A stretch of DNA of 49,042 nucleotides from Clostridia bacterium (GTDB lineage: Bacteria; Bacillota; Clostridia; Oscillospirales; CAG-272): contig JAGASS010000024.1 in NCBI GenBank assembly GCA_017621655.1, positions 1 through 49,042 on the forward strand. Direction: 5' to 3'. Both the position numbers and the translations under genes were made by a program. Within the stretch, counting starts at the first letter, position 1, and every line of letters begins with the position of its first letter. This document shows positions 7,892 to 16,694 of the stretch, piece after piece. Below the pieces are notes generated by a model that saw nothing but the letters and a program-made list of their open reading frames with translations, had not been told where the DNA came from and did not search any database.

Positions 7892-9070
7892 TTATTCGAA
7901 TATATTATAGCTTCCGATTACGTGACGCCTTACTCTTTGGTAGTCAACCGGTCTTATATCAGTTCCGCCGGAGACGCGCGCCGCCTCGAAATAAATGCCT
8001 TCTATATCGTATGTTCCGATAACGTATCTTCTGATTCTTTGATAGTCGTTCGAGTCAACGCGTCCGTTTCCGTTCACGTCACCGAGAACTACTACCGTTA
8101 CGGTATGCACCTTTTCGTCGCCGTGCATAAGAGATACGGTATATCCCGTACCGACGTATTCGTCAGCTGCCGTAACCTCCGCGCCGTCACCGTCAAAGAC
8201 CTTGATCCGTTCTTTATTCTTAAACCTGTCAAGAAGCGCTCCCAGCGTCGTTTCCTCAACAACACCTCGCAGCCGTTCTCCGTCAATTTCGTAGCCGCTG
8301 CCGCTTTCAAGCTCAAGCGCTCTCGGCTTTTCAAGTACCGTCAGTGTAAGCTCCTTCGGATCGGATATAAGTTCACCGAGAAGCGTCGCCTTTACCGTTA
8401 TCGTAAAAGAACCAAACTGCGTCGGCGTTCCGCTTAATGTTCCGTCCTGATCGAGCGTCATTCCACTTGGAAGAGTTCCCATGTAGCTGTAAGCCAAAAA
8501 CTCGTCGTCGCTTCCGACTATCTTGTAGGAGTATTCATATCCCATGACCGCCTCGGGAAGAGTAGAGGTCGTAATACTCGGCTTTACAAGCTCCTTGCAA
8601 GCGTGAGTTATCGTACCGTTATTGACCGACGGTGTAACGAACGAACTTCCGTCATTAAGCTGATAAACGTAGAACCGAACGCTTATATCACCCTTGCCCG
8701 TAACCTTAAAGGTTATAGTGCAAAGCTCTTGATCTGTTCCCGTTACGCTCTCGCCTGCGATTATAATTCCGTAAGCTCCCGCATTCTCGCCCGAAGCCGC
8801 CTTTTCGGCAGTAATGCTTTCGCCCTTATACGTCGAGCTTATATACGTAAGGTTGTCCGATGCGTCAAAGTAAAGCGTTCCGAACGCAAAGCCGCTGTTC
8901 GCGTCAAGCGACACCGTATAAGTCACGGTATCACCGAGCGCCACCTCGCTTCCACTCGGTTTATCGGATGAAAAGGAGAAGACGACACCGCTTTCCGCAT
9001 ACACGGAAAAAACGGTCAAAACAAGCATTATCACCGACAAAGCCGCCGCCATCAAGCGCTTAAATTTCAT
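7892..9070 (-). CDS. Secreted protein with cohesin-like, putative Ig and C-terminal dockerin domains
   Basis: Signal peptide (KFKRLMAAALSVIMLVLTVFSVYAE), then a cohesin-like domain at about 28-150 (VALGDTVTYTVSLDANSGFAFG). A putative Ig-like He_PIG domain carries the hallmark LPSGMTLDQDGTLSGTPTQFG at about 195-245. A C-terminal type I dockerin-like pair of F-hand repeats follows: GDVNGNGRVDSNDYQRIRRY and ARVSGGTDIRPVDYQRVRRH. The first repeat keeps the calcium-loop acidic residues; the second has lost most of them (D to R, N to S or G) but keeps the helix. The start at 9070 has AGGAGG eight bases upstream. First gene of a two-gene operon with the anchored cohesin-like protein, which suggests a partner pair (inference). 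A consensus promoter is at 9102-9131. Confidence 0.87.
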   Translation of the reverse strand: MKFKRLMAAALSVIMLVLTVFSVYAESGVVFSFSSDKPSGSEVALGDTVTYTVSLDANSGFAFGTLYFDASDNLTYISSTYKGESITAEKAASGENAGAYGIIIAGESVTGTDQELCTITFKVTGKGDISVRFYVYQLNDGSSFVTPSVNNGTITHACKELVKPSITTSTLPEAVMGYEYSYKIVGSDDEFLAYSYMGTLPSGMTLDQDGTLSGTPTQFGSFTITVKATLLGELISDPKELTLTVLEKPRALELESGSGYEIDGERLRGVVEETTLGALLDRFKNKERIKVFDGDGAEVTAADEYVGTGYTVSLMHGDEKVHTVTVVVLGDVNGNGRVDSNDYQRIRRYVIGTYDIEGIYFEAARVSGGTDIRPVDYQRVRRHVIGSYNIFE

Positions 9071-9101
9071 CAATACGTCCTCCTCTTTCCTTAATACATC
9101 A

Positions 9102-9131
9102 ATTATAACATTTTAAGTCGCATTTTGTCAA
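9102..9131 (-). promoter_or_regulatory. Sigma-A promoter of the cohesin/dockerin operon
   Basis: Minus strand: TTGACA (9131-9126), 18-base spacer, TATAAT (9107-9102), about 32 bases before the ATG at 9070. Confidence 0.8.
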
Positions 9132-9193
9132 TAAGCGTAGCACTTCTAATTTTTTCTTATATGTAAATATATTGCGAATGTACTTCGTTTATG

Positions 9194-9218
9194 AAAAAAA
9201 CGCCCGAGGGCGTTTTTT
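9194..9218 (-). terminator. Intrinsic terminator of the polysaccharide operon
   Basis: A-tract and CGCCC-GA-GGGCG followed by TTTTTT; the minus-strand transcript reads CGCCCTCGGGCGTTTTTTT. It overlaps the stop codon of the last gene (9217-9219). Confidence 0.85.
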
Positions 9219-10206
9219 ACAGATTGTTAAGCTCATCGTAGCGTTTTACCGTCACGTTTTTTCGGTAGTAGGAGTTAAGAACTCCAAAAGGCAGTATCAA
9301 GCTAAGATAGACCGCTTTCTGCTTTGGTCCGAACTTCTCACATTTCGGCGCGAAAAGCATCGTTGGCAGAAGCTTGAAGTAGTACATATAGAAGCGCATT
9401 CCGATGCCCAGCTCCTTTTTAAGGACGCGTGCCTTCGTAATACTTCCGAAGAGCTGCTCAAGAGCCGACTCGTATGCGGGACACATACCGAGCTTTTTGT
9501 AAATATCTCTTATCTGCTCCTTGAAAATATCGAGAATGCAGAGCTTTTTAAGTGAAAACTTCGCGTTCATTATCGTCGGAAGCTCGGGATTTTTTCGGTA
9601 ATAATAAAGCTTGGAGCGATTGAAGGCAACCTTGCTTATTCTTTTGAGAATATAAGGGGCAATGTGAGTATCCTCGTAATAGATGCCCTCCTTGAAGCGA
9701 AGAGAGGAAAATATTTCCTTCTTATATAGCTTACCCCACGCCTCGGTGCGATCGTACACCTTTTCCGAAACCAGAAGCTCTTTCGCATCGGCAACGGTTA
9801 CTCCGTCACATATCTCGGAGCTTTTTATATCATCATCATTTTGAAAGATCTCATACATACATACCGACATATCGGCTTCCGCCTTGATCAGCTCATCATA
9901 CAAAACCTCAACTGTCTTTGGCGCTATCATATCGTCGCTGTCAACGAAGGTGATATATTCGCCCGACGCATTTTCGATACCCGTGTTTCTCGCCGCGGAA
10001 AGCCCGCCGTTTTCGCGGTGAACGACCTTGATCCGACCGTCCCCCTTCGCAATCTCCTCGCACATGGCGGGGCATGAATCGGGGCTGCCGTCGTTAACCA
10101 ATATTATCTCAATATCGGTATAGGTCTGCGCTAGTATACTGTTCACGCAAGCGTGAAGCGTTTTTTCAACCTTATATACAGGCACGATAACCGAAATCTT
10201 CTGCAT
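9217..10206 (-). CDS. Family 2 glycosyltransferase
   Basis: Transfers a sugar from a nucleotide donor during surface-glycan assembly. GT-A fold: it begins KISVIVPVYKVEKTLHACVNS, the nucleotide-binding region holds ILVNDGSPDSC, and the metal-binding motif is FVDSDDMI. GT2-type motifs end at about residue 220, and the last 100 residues are basic and helical. Start chosen at the ATG at 10206, where the family's conserved N-terminus begins; the frame stays open further upstream but only inside the preceding gene. Last gene of the ten-gene operon, four bases after the pyruvyl transferase gene and directly followed by a terminator. Substrate unknown. Confidence 0.92.
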   Translation of the reverse strand: MQKISVIVPVYKVEKTLHACVNSILAQTYTDIEIILVNDGSPDSCPAMCEEIAKGDGRIKVVHRENGGLSAARNTGIENASGEYITFVDSDDMIAPKTVEVLYDELIKAEADMSVCMYEIFQNDDDIKSSEICDGVTVADAKELLVSEKVYDRTEAWGKLYKKEIFSSLRFKEGIYYEDTHIAPYILKRISKVAFNRSKLYYYRKNPELPTIMNAKFSLKKLCILDIFKEQIRDIYKKLGMCPAYESALEQLFGSITKARVLKKELGIGMRFYMYYFKLLPTMLFAPKCEKFGPKQKAVYLSLILPFGVLNSYYRKNVTVKRYDELNNL

Positions 10207-10210
10207 ATCC

Positions 10211-11272
10211 TTACTGTTTCCTTGTGTATTCAAGAAGCGTATTTTTAAGCTCTTTGTAAAGAGGAAGTATCGGCGCACGGTCATAACTGCCCACGCCTCC
10301 GTACATCTCGTCAACAAGTGCTATCGCCTCGTCAACGTCCTTTACGAATTTTATATATCCGAGATGCTCGAGCATCTTATACGACTGCTCGACCTTGTGA
10401 TTATAGTTTCCGAACGCAATACACGGCGTCTCGGTGATCGCCGAGAACACCATACCGTGAAGTCGGTCGGTAATAACGAGACCCGCGCCCGAAAGCTCCT
10501 TCATTTTATCGGACACGCAGCGCATCTGCTCGCGTTGCGGAACGAGATCCGACTCTGCCATCATATCGGTATAGCCGTACCCCATGCCGCGCTCTTCGAG
10601 CGCAGAGGCGAGCTTGTCTTTTTCGGATTGCGTCATCGATCTTTCGCAGTCCCCTCTGAAGCAGAGGAGAACCCCGTTTCTGTTTCTCTCTTTCACGCCA
10701 AACGTACTCTTGTCGGTACTCATAACGATGTCGGGAGAGAATATGACGTTCGCCTTTGGAAACATCTTCTTCGCCGTCTCATAAGAGCTTTTGTCGCGAA
10801 GCGCGACAGTAAGCTTTTTATGACCGCCGTAAACCGAGGATGCCGCTTCCATATCAGCTCTGCCCTCCTCATCGGGGGTAAAGAAGATCGTTTGCGGAAA
10901 GATCACCGACGGATTTTGCGGAAATTCCGTCAAAAGCTTTCTTCTTACGCTCTCCTCAAAGCCGTACACGTTTCCGAGGTTTCCGCCTCCGTGATAGCAG
11001 ATAAGGGTATCGGACTTGACCGCCTTTTTAAGCATAGGAAGATTCCGGTCACATTCCTCCGATGTCAGAGAAACGAAGCTGATGCCACAGCTTTTCAAAA
11101 ACACCTTTTCCGCCACCGCTATCGCCATATCGCCGATGTTCGAATGATCGGGAACACATACGAGAAGGGCGCGCTTATTCATTTTTTTGCCAAGACCGCA
11201 AACGCGGTGCTTCAAGCGCACTCCGCGCGTGCGGTACAGAAAAGAGCGCCACGCCCTAATAAAGATGTTCAT
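10211..11272 (-). CDS. Polysaccharide pyruvyl transferase family protein
   Basis: Member of PF04230 (CsaB/WcaK type), enzymes that add ketal-linked pyruvate from phosphoenolpyruvate to glycans. Signs are NKRALLVCVPDHSNIGDMAI near the N-terminus (the conserved N-x-GD), the YHGGGNLGNVYG glycine-rich loop, VIFPQTIFF, and the C-terminal ITDRLHGMVFSAITETPCIAF with the catalytic-type RLH motif. 353 residues. AAAGGAAAG precedes the ATG. It lies 11 bases downstream of the PP-loop gene and 4 bases before the last glycosyltransferase. Pyruvate would make the exported polymer acidic (inference); in relatives such groups can anchor SLH-domain proteins. Confidence 0.88.
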   Translation of the reverse strand: MNIFIRAWRSFLYRTRGVRLKHRVCGLGKKMNKRALLVCVPDHSNIGDMAIAVAEKVFLKSCGISFVSLTSEECDRNLPMLKKAVKSDTLICYHGGGNLGNVYGFEESVRRKLLTEFPQNPSVIFPQTIFFTPDEEGRADMEAASSVYGGHKKLTVALRDKSSYETAKKMFPKANVIFSPDIVMSTDKSTFGVKERNRNGVLLCFRGDCERSMTQSEKDKLASALEERGMGYGYTDMMAESDLVPQREQMRCVSDKMKELSGAGLVITDRLHGMVFSAITETPCIAFGNYNHKVEQSYKMLEHLGYIKFVKDVDEAIALVDEMYGGVGSYDRAPILPLYKELKNTLLEYTRKQ

Positions 11273-11283
11273 TTACTTTCCTT

Positions 11284-12567
11284 TCAGCGTTTTTTGAAAA
11301 AACGTTTGATCCTTCTTGCAGGCACGCCTATCGGGCTGCTTGCAATCTTCTGTCTGAACCTGAAAGCCCTCGACGGTTCAAGCGCCTTTTCGGTTCCCAT
11401 ATTTTTGTTCACGAGCCACTTGATGTGCTTCCAATACGGCTTTTTTCTCAGCATTTTTTGGTTTTCGCATATTCTATTTAGAATGTGTGACCACTGCGTC
11501 GAATACATCCAATATGTAAGTTGGCCCCTGTTTATAAGCTCGCTTCTCATTTTCGGAAGAGTAACCTTCCAATTTTCAAGACCGAAATCGGATGGGTCCA
11601 CGCCCTCCGATAGAAACGATGTTATCGTTCTGTAACACTTTTCACATTTACAACAGTTTCTGCCGCCGTCCGTTTCCCAGCAAACGTGAAGGGGAAGCTT
11701 TTTTCCGCTTTGAACGGAATATTTTACGACGTTATGCGCCTTATCCTGACGGTTGTCCTCATAGCTGTCATGAACTACTTGACATCCGCAAAATCTGATG
11801 TGGTTATCTATTAGCGGACTTGAAGCGCATCTGACGAGGCCGTCCGACGGGCAGTTAGAGGATGCAATATAGACGCTTTCCCATCCGTTAAGATATGCTA
11901 AAGGAGCCGCATGACCGATAAGAGCAATGCCGTGCTTTACTCCGTGCCACCAGCTATCCTTGAGAATTTCCGTAAAGTCGCGATTCAAATTCAACTCGTT
12001 ATCGAAGCGTCTGAAATCGCTTTTCACGGTATTGAGCTTCAAATCAAAAGTATCTGAATAATACTTTATTCCGCGAATAAGTTCATTCCAGCCGTTTTCA
12101 TTATCGGTAGGAATATCAGATCCCCATATCGAAATAAGCTCGACCGGCTCATCTAAATGCTTTATGAGAGTGTTGACAGCATCAAGTCCGCCCGAGAAAA
12201 ATGCCGCACCGACAGATGAGCCGTCAAGCGGACGGTTTTTCTCAGACACCGCTATTTCGAGTCTGCCGCCGAAGCTCGCCTCGGGAAACATCGTAACGTA
12301 GCCGTTCTTAACGTTTTCAAGACAGTCAATATAATCAGCATCAAGACTGTTTACCTCAAGAACGGAATCCGTCATCCACACCAAAGGAATAACGCTACAA
12401 GCAAAAGGCACGGTGAGAACCGAATCGGGCACCGATTCAATATTTACAGAATACGTTACCTCAAGCTCATTACAAGAAAAATAGCGTGCAAGCCCTTCCG
12501 AAAAAGAAAACTTATATATTACTTTTTCTCCGCTTTTCACTATTTCGCATAGAGAAATTCGATTCAA
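11284..12567 (-). CDS. PP-loop ATP-pyrophosphatase-like protein in the polysaccharide operon
   Basis: 427 residues, no family name recognised. Residues 121-130 read AAFFSGGLDA, a PP-loop (SGGxD) nucleotide-binding motif of the N-type ATP pyrophosphatase superfamily (QueC, asparagine synthetase, sugar amidotransferases). Near 296-311 there is a cysteine cluster HVCW...GRNCCKCEKCYRT, resembling the QueC zinc site. The N-terminal 115 residues look beta-rich, and the tail is basic and helical. The start is the TTG at 12567: AGGAG lies nine bases upstream and TTG overlaps the stop of wzt (TTGA). An ATG at 12639 would lie wholly inside wzt. Context between the exporter ATPase and the pyruvyl transferase suggests a role in making or modifying a sugar, perhaps amidation. 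That is inference. Confidence 0.75.
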   Translation of the reverse strand: MNRISLCEIVKSGEKVIYKFSFSEGLARYFSCNELEVTYSVNIESVPDSVLTVPFACSVIPLVWMTDSVLEVNSLDADYIDCLENVKNGYVTMFPEASFGGRLEIAVSEKNRPLDGSSVGAAFFSGGLDAVNTLIKHLDEPVELISIWGSDIPTDNENGWNELIRGIKYYSDTFDLKLNTVKSDFRRFDNELNLNRDFTEILKDSWWHGVKHGIALIGHAAPLAYLNGWESVYIASSNCPSDGLVRCASSPLIDNHIRFCGCQVVHDSYEDNRQDKAHNVVKYSVQSGKKLPLHVCWETDGGRNCCKCEKCYRTITSFLSEGVDPSDFGLENWKVTLPKMRSELINRGQLTYWMYSTQWSHILNRICENQKMLRKKPYWKHIKWLVNKNMGTEKALEPSRAFRFRQKIASSPIGVPARRIKRFFKKR

Positions 12568-13853
12568 AGGTCGTTTCTCCTTTCGTTCGTTACCTCCATG
12601 ATTGGAAAATCTACCGCGCCCCACCAGCGATGGCTCCAAACGATATCGTTGCCAGGTCTGCTCACGATTTCAGCTTTAATAGCTCTTGTAACGTGGTCAA
12701 GTGCCAATGTGTTGCCGACTTCGTCAGTCTGAAAAAGCGCGATAGAGAAATAATATACTCCCTTTGCAAGATGAGAAGTGTCGAAGAGGATGTCCGCCTG
12801 ACCGTTTTCGCCTGCCTCAAAGGAGCCGATGTTCTCTGAGCGTGCAAGCCCCACGGGAGTGTCATCACTGTATCTGACTATCATTCTGAATCTTACGTCG
12901 TTCAGATTCCTTTCGGCATGGAATTTCAAGCGAAAAGGCAGCTTTTCGCCTTCAGTAACAGTGCATTTCTCGTTACATATAAGCTCTATGCTGTCCATTC
13001 TCGCTCCGCCCATGGCATTTTCGGGACGGGGTTTGTCTGAAAGGTCCACAAACGTCTCACGCTTGTCATCTGCATTATTCATATATATTGCAATTCCTTC
13101 CTCAACGTCACCGTCAAAGATCAGCTTACCCTTATCGAGAACGATAACTCTGTCGCAAAGCTGACGGATGGTATTCATATTGTGCGAAACATAAAGGACG
13201 GTCTTCCCTTCCTCCTGTGCCGACTGGCGCATTTTGGTAAGACACTTGTTCTGGAACGCCATATCGCCGACAGCAAGGACCTCGTCCATGATAACGATCT
13301 CCGAATCAAGGTGTGCCGCGACCGAGAATGCAAGCTTGACGTACATTCCCGAGGAATATCTCTTAACGGGGGTATCAATAAACTGTCTTACCTCGGAAAA
13401 GTCGATTATCTGCTCTATTTTAGCATCTATCTCCTTTTTCGACATACCGAGGATGGCGCCGTTCATATAGATATTTTCGCGTCCTGTAAGCTCGGGATGG
13501 AAACCGGTACCGACCTCGAGCATAGAGGCAACTCGTCCGTTAAGGGATATAGTACCCTTACTCGGACCGGTAATGCGGGTAATAAGCTTGAGAAGCGTAC
13601 TCTTTCCCGCACCGTTCTTACCGATTATTCCGAGCGCCTCACCTTTTTTGACCTCGAACGACACGCCGTCGAGAGCAAGGAACTTTTCATTTGAGATCGG
13701 ACGCTTCTTCTGACCGATCTTTGAAGTCGGATCCTCCTTTTTGCGAAGGCGCGCCGAAAGGCGCTGAAGGTCCTCCTTGAGAGTCGTTCCTCCGATCGCA
13801 CCGAGGCGGTACTGCTTTGAAACGTTTTCTACGCGAAGCATTATTTCACTCAT
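12564..13853 (-). CDS. wzt: Wzt-type ABC exporter ATPase with C-terminal glycan-binding domain
   Basis: ATP-binding subunit of an ABC-2 polysaccharide exporter. Walker A GKNGAGKST (about 79-87), signature YSSGM, Walker B EIVIMDEVLAVGD, and switch His in YVSHNM. The first about 260 residues form the ATPase. Residues about 285-425 form a Wzt_C-type beta-sandwich that in homologues binds the polymer end and sets export specificity. AAGGAGG lies before the ATG at 13853. The permease gene is 14 bases upstream. The stop overlaps the next gene's TTG start. Confidence 0.95.
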   Translation of the reverse strand: MSEIMLRVENVSKQYRLGAIGGTTLKEDLQRLSARLRKKEDPTSKIGQKKRPISNEKFLALDGVSFEVKKGEALGIIGKNGAGKSTLLKLITRITGPSKGTISLNGRVASMLEVGTGFHPELTGRENIYMNGAILGMSKKEIDAKIEQIIDFSEVRQFIDTPVKRYSSGMYVKLAFSVAAHLDSEIVIMDEVLAVGDMAFQNKCLTKMRQSAQEEGKTVLYVSHNMNTIRQLCDRVIVLDKGKLIFDGDVEEGIAIYMNNADDKRETFVDLSDKPRPENAMGGARMDSIELICNEKCTVTEGEKLPFRLKFHAERNLNDVRFRMIVRYSDDTPVGLARSENIGSFEAGENGQADILFDTSHLAKGVYYFSIALFQTDEVGNTLALDHVTRAIKAEIVSRPGNDIVWSHRWWGAVDFPIMEVTNERRNDL

Positions 13854-13867
13854 AATGCACTGCCTCC

Positions 13868-14749
13868 TTAAACGGTATCCGCAAAGTTCTTTTCAATGCG
13901 GTTAAAGAGCAAAAGCCCGAAGAATGCGATCGCAAGCGTGACCGCCCAACCGAGAAAATAATAGAGCGGGTCAAAGTATCCTGCGCCGAATATTCCGTAT
14001 CTAAAGGAAAGGATCGCAGGGGTAACGGGGTTAAGATTATAAAGCCCTATAAACTTCGCAGGGATAAGCATAATACCGTAGGCAACCGGGGTCGCATACT
14101 GCCAAAGGTTAAGACCGAAGCCGACAAGCATCGAAAGGTCGCGGTATTTTGTTGTAAGCGCAGAAATGATTATGCCTATACCGGTAGAAAGCATCATCAG
14201 CTGTAATATCGACAGCGGCACGAAGATAAGATGCCACGAGAATATAAACTCTGCATCTCCCGTTATTATCATAACGACGTACATGATCACAAACATCGCA
14301 AGCTGAATACCGAACGAAATAAGGTTCGATATTGCCGTTGCGATCGGCATTGCAATTCGTGGGAAATAGACCTTTCCCATAATATGAGCATTCGCCAAAA
14401 ACGTATGGCTAGTCGCCGAAACGACCGACGAGAAATAGCTCCAAAGTATCGTACCGCTCATATAGAAAAGGAACGACGGGACCTTTGGCGCAGGGAATGC
14501 GTCGGCGGTAGGAAGCTCTGCCAAATTACCGAATATTACGGTGAATACCACAGTCGTGAAAAGCGGCTGGATTATCGCCCAAAGCGGGCCGAGGATCGTC
14601 TGTTTATACTTCGACACAAATTCCCTCTTTACGAAAAGAAGGATCATATCCTTATACTTGAACGCTTCCTTCAATTTAAGGTCAAATACTTTTTTGTCTG
14701 CCGAAACGACCGTCTTGAAGGTCGTTTCGGGCTTGTTATGTTCTGACAT
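13868..14749 (-). CDS. wzm: Wzm-type ABC-2 polysaccharide export permease
   Basis: Membrane permease of the exporter formed with the neighbouring Wzt. An N-terminal amphipathic stretch (DLILLFVKREF-like: DMILLFVKREFVSKYKQTILGPLWAIIQPL) is typical of TagG/Wzm/RfbA permeases. About six membrane helices follow, ending GWAVTLAIAFFGLLLFNRIEKNFADTV. 293 residues from the ATG at 14749, which has AAAGG at proper spacing; another ATG at 14764 lacks a ribosome site. The substrate would be the lipid-linked glycan made by the surrounding transferases. Confidence 0.93.
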   Translation of the reverse strand: MSEHNKPETTFKTVVSADKKVFDLKLKEAFKYKDMILLFVKREFVSKYKQTILGPLWAIIQPLFTTVVFTVIFGNLAELPTADAFPAPKVPSFLFYMSGTILWSYFSSVVSATSHTFLANAHIMGKVYFPRIAMPIATAISNLISFGIQLAMFVIMYVVMIITGDAEFIFSWHLIFVPLSILQLMMLSTGIGIIISALTTKYRDLSMLVGFGLNLWQYATPVAYGIMLIPAKFIGLYNLNPVTPAILSFRYGIFGAGYFDPLYYFLGWAVTLAIAFFGLLLFNRIEKNFADTV

Positions 14750-14769
14750 TTCTCTGCCTTTCATTATGT

Positions 14770-15732
14770 TTATTTCGTCTTAATGCGTGATATAAACGCT
14801 TTATAGCCCTTTATTCCAAGCATTCTGAACAGGAAATACTTAATTCTATCCCGTTTCGAGATCAGATTGCCTCCGAGCGCCCTCCGCTGAGTGCGGAACT
14901 CTTTTTTTACGCACCTATTAAGCTCCTTAGGAACTCCGTTTCCGACTGCGGTCAGTATTACGTCAAGAATATGCTTGCGCGTCTTGTATTCAAGCTCACT
15001 GTCGCCGACCTGCATATAAAATTCTATATGATCGTGTAAAACGTCAAATAGAAGCTTTAACCTATCGGAATCGGGAGAGGTGTGCATTATACTTCCGTTT
15101 CTCTGGCGGTAAAGACATCCGACGTAAGGTATTACCGCAAACCTCGAAATTCCGTAATAAAGGCGCGGCATGAGGTGTCTGTCCTCATAAACGATGCCTT
15201 CCTTGTAACGCTTGCCCTCATATACTTCTTTTCTTGTAAGCTTTCCCCATGGCGCGGCGATCATCGCGTTCGCGCCGATCTCGTTATCCTGCGACGCGAG
15301 CGCATCGCGTCCGCTTACGACCCATTCCTGCACAGGACACTTATCGAAGATCGGCTCGCCCTCCTCGGTAATGAATCTGCAACCGCAGGCGACGACCTCA
15401 GATCCCGTTTCAATCATCTTGTTATACAGCGTTTCTATCATATCGGGCAATATAACGTCGTCACTGTCGACGGAAACGATAAGCTCACCCGTTACGCTGT
15501 CAAGCCCCGCGTTGCGCGCACGGCTGACACCGCCGTGACCGTTATTTACGATCTTTATTCTATCGTCCTCTGATGCAAGCTCCTCACATATTTCAAGGGT
15601 GCGGTCGGAGCTTCCGTCGTCAACTATTATTATTTCAAGATTTTGATAGGTCTGATTTCTCACGCTGTTAACGCACTCGGCAATAAACCGTTCCACGTTA
15701 TAAGCAGGAATAATGACCGATACCTTTTCCAT
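14770..15732 (-). CDS. Family 2 glycosyltransferase (tandem paralogue A)
   Basis: GT-A glycosyltransferase. N-terminus MEKVSVIIPAYNVERFIAEC; nucleotide-binding IIIVDDGSSDRTLEIC; metal site VSVDSDDV; further motif GGVSRARNAGLD. 320 residues. Its first 120 residues are nearly identical to those of the next gene upstream, and the tails match less closely, so the two arose by tandem duplication followed by change of the acceptor half. Four bases separate the two genes. The acceptor is unknown. Confidence 0.92.
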   Translation of the reverse strand: MEKVSVIIPAYNVERFIAECVNSVRNQTYQNLEIIIVDDGSSDRTLEICEELASEDDRIKIVNNGHGGVSRARNAGLDSVTGELIVSVDSDDVILPDMIETLYNKMIETGSEVVACGCRFITEEGEPIFDKCPVQEWVVSGRDALASQDNEIGANAMIAAPWGKLTRKEVYEGKRYKEGIVYEDRHLMPRLYYGISRFAVIPYVGCLYRQRNGSIMHTSPDSDRLKLLFDVLHDHIEFYMQVGDSELEYKTRKHILDVILTAVGNGVPKELNRCVKKEFRTQRRALGGNLISKRDRIKYFLFRMLGIKGYKAFISRIKTK

Positions 15733-15736
15733 ACTC

Positions 15737-16693
15737 TTACACCTTTTTTCTTATCGCGCGATAGCCCTTTATACCAAGCAGACGGAAAAGAAGATATTTC
15801 AGCTTTTCCTTTGCGCTCGGCGCATGCTTTTTCAGAAATTTATAGTGCTTCTTAAACTCTTTTACCGAATATTTGTCAAGCCCATCGGGGATCTCTCTTT
15901 TGCGGCAAGCCATAAGGATCTTGTCCGCCGCGTTTTTATGCACGTAATACTCAAGTCCAAGGTCGCCCTTCTGTCGGTAAAACTCTGCATGGTCGTCCCA
16001 AATGTCAAAATAGAACTTATATTCCCTCTCGCTCTCTTTTCGGTGCATTATGCTACCCTCTCTTTGGCGGTAACGGTGACCGCAGTAAGGGATTATGACG
16101 AACTTCAGAACGTCAAAATAGAGGTAAGGCATAAGGTGCATATCCTCGTAAACGATGCCCTCTTTATACCTTTTTCCGTCATAGACCTCGCGCCTTGTAA
16201 GCTTCGCGCAGGGAGACGCTATCATGGCATTTGCGCCGACGCCGTTGTCTCGCGCTTCAAGCGCGTCGCGTCCGCTTAAGACACGTTCGACAGGAGGCGG
16301 ATAATCGCCGATATGCTCGCCGTCCTCCTTCATATAAGAGCAACCGCAGGCAACGACCTCAGCGCCCGTTTCCGTCATCTTGTCATAGAGCGTTTTTATC
16401 ATATCACGCTCGATAACGTCGTCACTGTCGACCGAAACGATAAGCTCGCCCGTTGCGCTGTCAAGTCCCGTGTTACGCGCGCGGCTGACGCCGCCGTGGT
16501 TATTCTTTATGAGCTTAATTCTATCGTCCTCCGACGCAAGCTTCTCGCATATTTCAAGCGTGCGGTCGGAGCTACCGTCGTCAACGATTATTATTTCGAG
16601 GTTATTATAAGTCTGTTCCCTTACACTGTTCACGCACTCGGCAATAAACCGTTCTACGTTATATGCAGGAATTATCACCGAAACCTTTTCCAT
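15737..16693 (-). CDS. Family 2 glycosyltransferase (tandem paralogue B)
   Basis: Close paralogue of the following gene, with the same MEKVSVIIPAYNVERFIAEC start, IIIVDDGSSDRTLEIC and VSVDSDDV motifs. 318 residues. I chose the ATG at 16693, with GAGG seven bases upstream; a TTG five codons earlier would lie inside the preceding gene. The preceding gene's stop is one base before this start (TGATATG). The paralogues keep the donor-binding half and diverge in the C-terminal acceptor half, fitting two linkages with a similar donor (inference). Confidence 0.92.
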   Translation of the reverse strand: MEKVSVIIPAYNVERFIAECVNSVREQTYNNLEIIIVDDGSSDRTLEICEKLASEDDRIKLIKNNHGGVSRARNTGLDSATGELIVSVDSDDVIERDMIKTLYDKMTETGAEVVACGCSYMKEDGEHIGDYPPPVERVLSGRDALEARDNGVGANAMIASPCAKLTRREVYDGKRYKEGIVYEDMHLMPYLYFDVLKFVIIPYCGHRYRQREGSIMHRKESEREYKFYFDIWDDHAEFYRQKGDLGLEYYVHKNAADKILMACRKREIPDGLDKYSVKEFKKHYKFLKKHAPSAKEKLKYLLFRLLGIKGYRAIRKKV

Positions 16694-16694
16694 A

